A stretch of DNA of 7,987 bases from Sphingobium sp. CCH11-B1 (GTDB lineage Bacteria; Pseudomonadota; Alphaproteobacteria; Sphingomonadales; Sphingomonadaceae): the NCBI RefSeq assembly GCF_001556865.1, contig NZ_LSJY01000047.1, positions 1 through 7,987 of the forward strand. The letters run 5' to 3'. Position 1 is the stretch's first letter, and each line of letters starts with the position of its first letter. The notes beneath the pieces are model-generated. The model saw nothing but the letters and a program-made list of their open reading frames with translations. It searched no databases and had not been told where the DNA came from. Made by a program: the position numbers and the translations under genes. This document shows positions 6,019 through 7,987 of this stretch, piece by piece.

Positions 6019-7509
6019 ATGCCTCAGCCTGTGCACATTCTGGCCATCGATCAAGGCACGACATCGACGCGCGCCATCGTGTTCGACAGGCACGCGCGTC
6101 CCGTTGCAAGCGCGCAATGTGAGTTCGAACAACATTATCCCGACCTGGGGTGGGTGGAGCATGACCCGGAGGACATTTGGCGCGACACCCTCCGTCTTGC
6201 CAAAGAAGCTATCGAGAAGAGCGGGGTGGGTACCGGCGGCATTGCCGGCATCGGCATCACCAACCAGCGCGAGACAGTGGTCGTTTGGGAGCGCGGTACT
6301 GGGAAGGTGATCCATCGCGCCATCGTGTGGCAGGATCGCCGTACCGCCAGACTATGCGCCGAACTCAAGGGAGAGGAAGGATTTGAGGCGGAAGTGCGCT
6401 CGCGTACCGGCCTTCTCGTCGATCCCTATTTTTCGGGCACCAAGCTCGCCTGGATTCTTGATAATGTCGGCGGCGCCAGAGAGCGCGCTGAAAGGGGTGA
6501 GCTTGCGTTTGGCACCATCGATAGTTTCCTGATCTGGCGCCTGACGGGTGGGAAGGTTCATGCCACGGACGTGACCAATGCTGGTCGGACGATGCTCTAC
6601 AACATCCGCGAGCAACGTTGGGATGAGGAAATGTGTCGTCTGCTGCGTGTGCCGATGCAGGTGCTTCCCGAGGTGCATGATAATGCGCATCATTTCGGCA
6701 CGACTGACGCTGCGCTTCTGGGCGCAGCAATCCCCATTGCCGGTGTTGCCGGGGATCAGCAGGCCGCGCTGTTCGGTCAGGCTTGCTTTGGCGTGGGAAT
6801 GGCGAAGTCGACCTATGGCACCGGTTGCTTCATGCTCCTCAACACGGGTACCGAGGCATTGGAATCAAATAACCGCCTCCTCACGACACCAGCCTATCGC
6901 CTGAACGGGCAGATGACCTATGCTCTTGAGGGTTCGATTTTCGTTGCTGGCGCGGCGGTGAAATGGTTGCGGGACGGGATCGGCGTCATCACGCATGCTC
7001 GTGAAACGAACGATATGGCTACGCGGGTTCCCTCCAGTCATGGTGTCTATATGGTTCCGGCTTTTGTGGGACTTGGCGCGCCTCACTGGGATCCTGATGC
7101 GCGTGGTGCGATTTTTGGCCTGACGCTTGACGCGACCCAGGCCCATCTCGCTCGCGCCGCGCTTGAGGCGGTCGCCTACCAGACTATGGATCTTGCAGAA
7201 GCGATGGTCTCAGATGGCGGCGCAGCCCCTGCCAAACTGCGCGTCGATGGCGGTATGGCCGCCAATGACTGGCTTTGCCAATTCCTTGCCGACATGCTCG
7301 AGACGAAGGTTGAGCGGCCCGTTCATCTTGAGACGACAGCGCTTGGCGCTGCTTTTCATGCGGGCCTTGCAACAGGGCTCTGGGCGGATCTCAACGCTCT
7401 GGCCGAAACCTGGACGCAGGGACAGATTTTTGAACCGAAAATGGCGAATTTTGAACGCAAAACGCTCGTTGCCGGATGGCAAGATGCAGTTCGCCGTACG
7501 TTGCGTTAG
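6019..7509 (+). CDS. glpK: Glycerol kinase
   Basis: This is a cytoplasmic FGGY-family kinase converting glycerol and ATP to sn-glycerol-3-phosphate. It is 496 residues; E. coli GlpK is 502. Motifs in order: the phosphate-binding [13 protein letters not shown] near the N-terminus, [18 protein letters not shown] (glycerol-site Arg-Glu), [42 protein letters not shown] with the catalytic aspartate (residue 246), [10 protein letters not shown], and [11 protein letters not shown] near the adenine site. ATG 6019 is preceded by GGAGAG at 6005-6010. The loop before GDQQ (residues 226-238, [13 protein letters not shown]) lacks the GGTR element that binds fructose-1,6-bisphosphate in E. coli. The C-terminal IIA-Glc docking sequence is also absent, so allosteric control should differ. 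It sits directly downstream of glpF. Confidence 0.97.
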   Translation: MPQPVHILAIDQGTTSTRAIVFDRHARPVASAQCEFEQHYPDLGWVEHDPEDIWRDTLRLAKEAIEKSGVGTGGIAGIGITNQRETVVVWERGTGKVIHRAIVWQDRRTARLCAELKGEEGFEAEVRSRTGLLVDPYFSGTKLAWILDNVGGARERAERGELAFGTIDSFLIWRLTGGKVHATDVTNAGRTMLYNIREQRWDEEMCRLLRVPMQVLPEVHDNAHHFGTTDAALLGAAIPIAGVAGDQQAALFGQACFGVGMAKSTYGTGCFMLLNTGTEALESNNRLLTTPAYRLNGQMTYALEGSIFVAGAAVKWLRDGIGVITHARETNDMATRVPSSHGVYMVPAFVGLGAPHWDPDARGAIFGLTLDATQAHLARAALEAVAYQTMDLAEAMVSDGGAAPAKLRVDGGMAANDWLCQFLADMLETKVERPVHLETTALGAAFHAGLATGLWADLNALAETWTQGQIFEPKMANFERKTLVAGWQDAVRRTLR

Positions 7510-7637
7510 CAAGACGATCTGAGCCAGAAATGCTATAACGGCGGCATTACTAATCTGATATCGGACGTGTCGTCGTACTTCGTCGCCATGATTGCGCAGC
7601 TCAACCGTGAGCGCTTCTTGCGGAAAGTCCGGCAATG
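7510..7637 (+). other. Post-glpK spacer holding the 3' tail of an unidentified reading frame
   Basis: After the glpK stop the same frame stays open for 42 codons and ends at TGA 7636-7638, with the tail …VAMIAQLNRERFLRKVRQ. That tail looks protein-like, and its stop overlaps the start region of the next gene (CAATGATG), as seen for translationally coupled genes. No start codon with a ribosome site precedes it; the ATG at 7591 would give only 15 residues. It may be the last part of a gene whose front was lost when the glycerol block was joined here, or chance. No glpK terminator hairpin with a T run is visible. Confidence 0.2.
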
Positions 7638-7932
7638 ATGTGCCAAAGCGAACGGGCAAGAGCACGCTGGCCGGCGGTTCTCCGCACAATCGCGGGAACG
7701 CTGGGGGCCTACGGCGTGACATCGCTTGCAACCGTGGCCCTCTCGCTGCTGTTGGTCCGGATCGGAATGGGGCAGGCCGAGGCCCTTATAGTCGCAACTT
7801 TGGCGAGCTTCGCAATGTTTGCCTTCATTGCCATGGCGACCTTCCATTTCCGCGGTGTTGCTGGTGTGTGGGGGTGGCTGCGACGCTTTCCGTTGTGGCC
7901 GGCATTGTCATCCTGCTGACGGCGCTCGGAAC
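7635..7932 (+). pseudogene. DUF3649-type small membrane protein, frameshifted and cut by an insertion element
   Basis: From ATG 7635 the frame encodes WPAVLRTIAGTLGAYGVTSL and then two hydrophobic helices (LATVALSLLLV and ALIVATLASFAMFAFIAMATF), with the GQAEAL turn between them. From memory this resembles DUF3649 proteins, three-helix inner-membrane proteins found beside TonB-dependent siderophore uptake genes. After AGVW the frame turns polar (GWLRRFPLWPALSSC) and stops at 7919. The frame reached by adding one base in the G run at 7870-7874 instead reads VAATLSVVAGIVILLTALG, an ideal third helix, up to the insertion boundary at about 7932. So one G has probably been lost, by mutation or sequencing error, and the extreme 3' end is cut by the adjoining element. 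A second ATG (7638) is possible. Family assignment is moderate. Confidence 0.5.
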
Positions 7933-7987
7933 TGTCAAACGGCGTTCAAAAGGGACCCCCGATCGGCGTCGAAGAGGGACCCCCTTT
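7933..7987. mobile_element. Probable IS21-family element, outer end (partial)
   Basis: The sequence from TGTCAAACGG (7933) to the window edge is unlike the coding DNA before it. It contains two tandem copies of a 20-base unit, GGCGTTCAAAAGGGACCCCC (7941-7960) and GGCGTCGAAGAGGGACCCCC (7965-7984), 17 of 20 identical with a 24-bp period. Ends starting with TG and carrying multiple internal repeats are characteristic of IS21-family (istA/istB) elements, where the repeats are transposase-binding sites. I recall very similar GGGTCCCT-rich ends from sphingomonads but could not search. The transposase genes would lie to the right. The exact boundary at 7933 is inferred from the TG terminus and from the loss of the reading frame there. 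Confidence 0.6.

Noticed and set aside
7210..7731. 173-codon minus-strand frame across the glpK end and downstream
   Set aside because: Most of it is antisense to conserved glpK codons. The part beyond glpK is short and has no domain or start signal.
1..7987. CRISPR arrays, tRNA or rRNA genes, toxin-antitoxin pairs, phage or defence genes
   Set aside because: I saw no regularly spaced repeats beyond the short motifs described, no tRNA-like cloverleaf, and no such protein domains on either strand.

Overview
This window looks like chromosome or plasmid DNA from an alphaproteobacterium, most likely a sphingomonad (Sphingobium/Sphingomonas type). That placement is inference. It rests on the GC-rich codon use, an IS6100 end at the left edge, a right edge resembling the ends of IS21-family elements I associate with sphingomonads, and the style of the glycerol proteins. 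No rRNA or marker gene is present to confirm it.

Layout: (1) 1-55 is the terminal segment of IS6100, read leftwards out of the window. (2) On the minus strand up to 901 is an NAD-binding 6-phosphogluconate/3-hydroxyisobutyrate-dehydrogenase-type gene of the DUF1932 kind, cut at codon 282 by the IS. (3) Divergent from it, ending at 1814, is a LysR-type regulator, probably the regulator of that dehydrogenase. (4) 1815-2564 is about 750 bases with no convincing intact gene. It holds a long hairpin and a minus-strand stretch that looks like decayed coding sequence. (5) 2565-5987 and onward to 7509 is a complete glycerol catabolism locus: glpD and glpR run leftwards, glpF and glpK run rightwards, from a shared control region at about 4967-5126. 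(6) 7510-7932 holds the tail of an unidentified reading frame and a frameshifted, truncated small membrane protein of the DUF3649 (iron-uptake-associated) type. (7) 7933-7987 looks like the outer end of an IS21-family element with tandem terminal repeats.

How it works: GlpF lets glycerol into the cell, GlpK phosphorylates it to sn-glycerol-3-phosphate, and GlpD oxidises that to dihydroxyacetone phosphate at the membrane, passing electrons to quinone. GlpR, a DeoR-family repressor, should respond to glycerol-3-phosphate. The divergent control region holds two near-identical 15-bp dyads about 62 bp apart and a cluster of CGAAA repeats lying over a good candidate glpD promoter, which are plausible GlpR operators. 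GlpK lacks the sequence elements that give the E. coli enzyme its fructose-1,6-bisphosphate and IIA-Glc inhibition, so control here may be mainly transcriptional.

I found no undescribed defence, mobile or regulatory system. The unusual parts are the two insertion junctions, the decayed regions beside them, the paired operator candidates, and residue changes in GlpK and GlpF.
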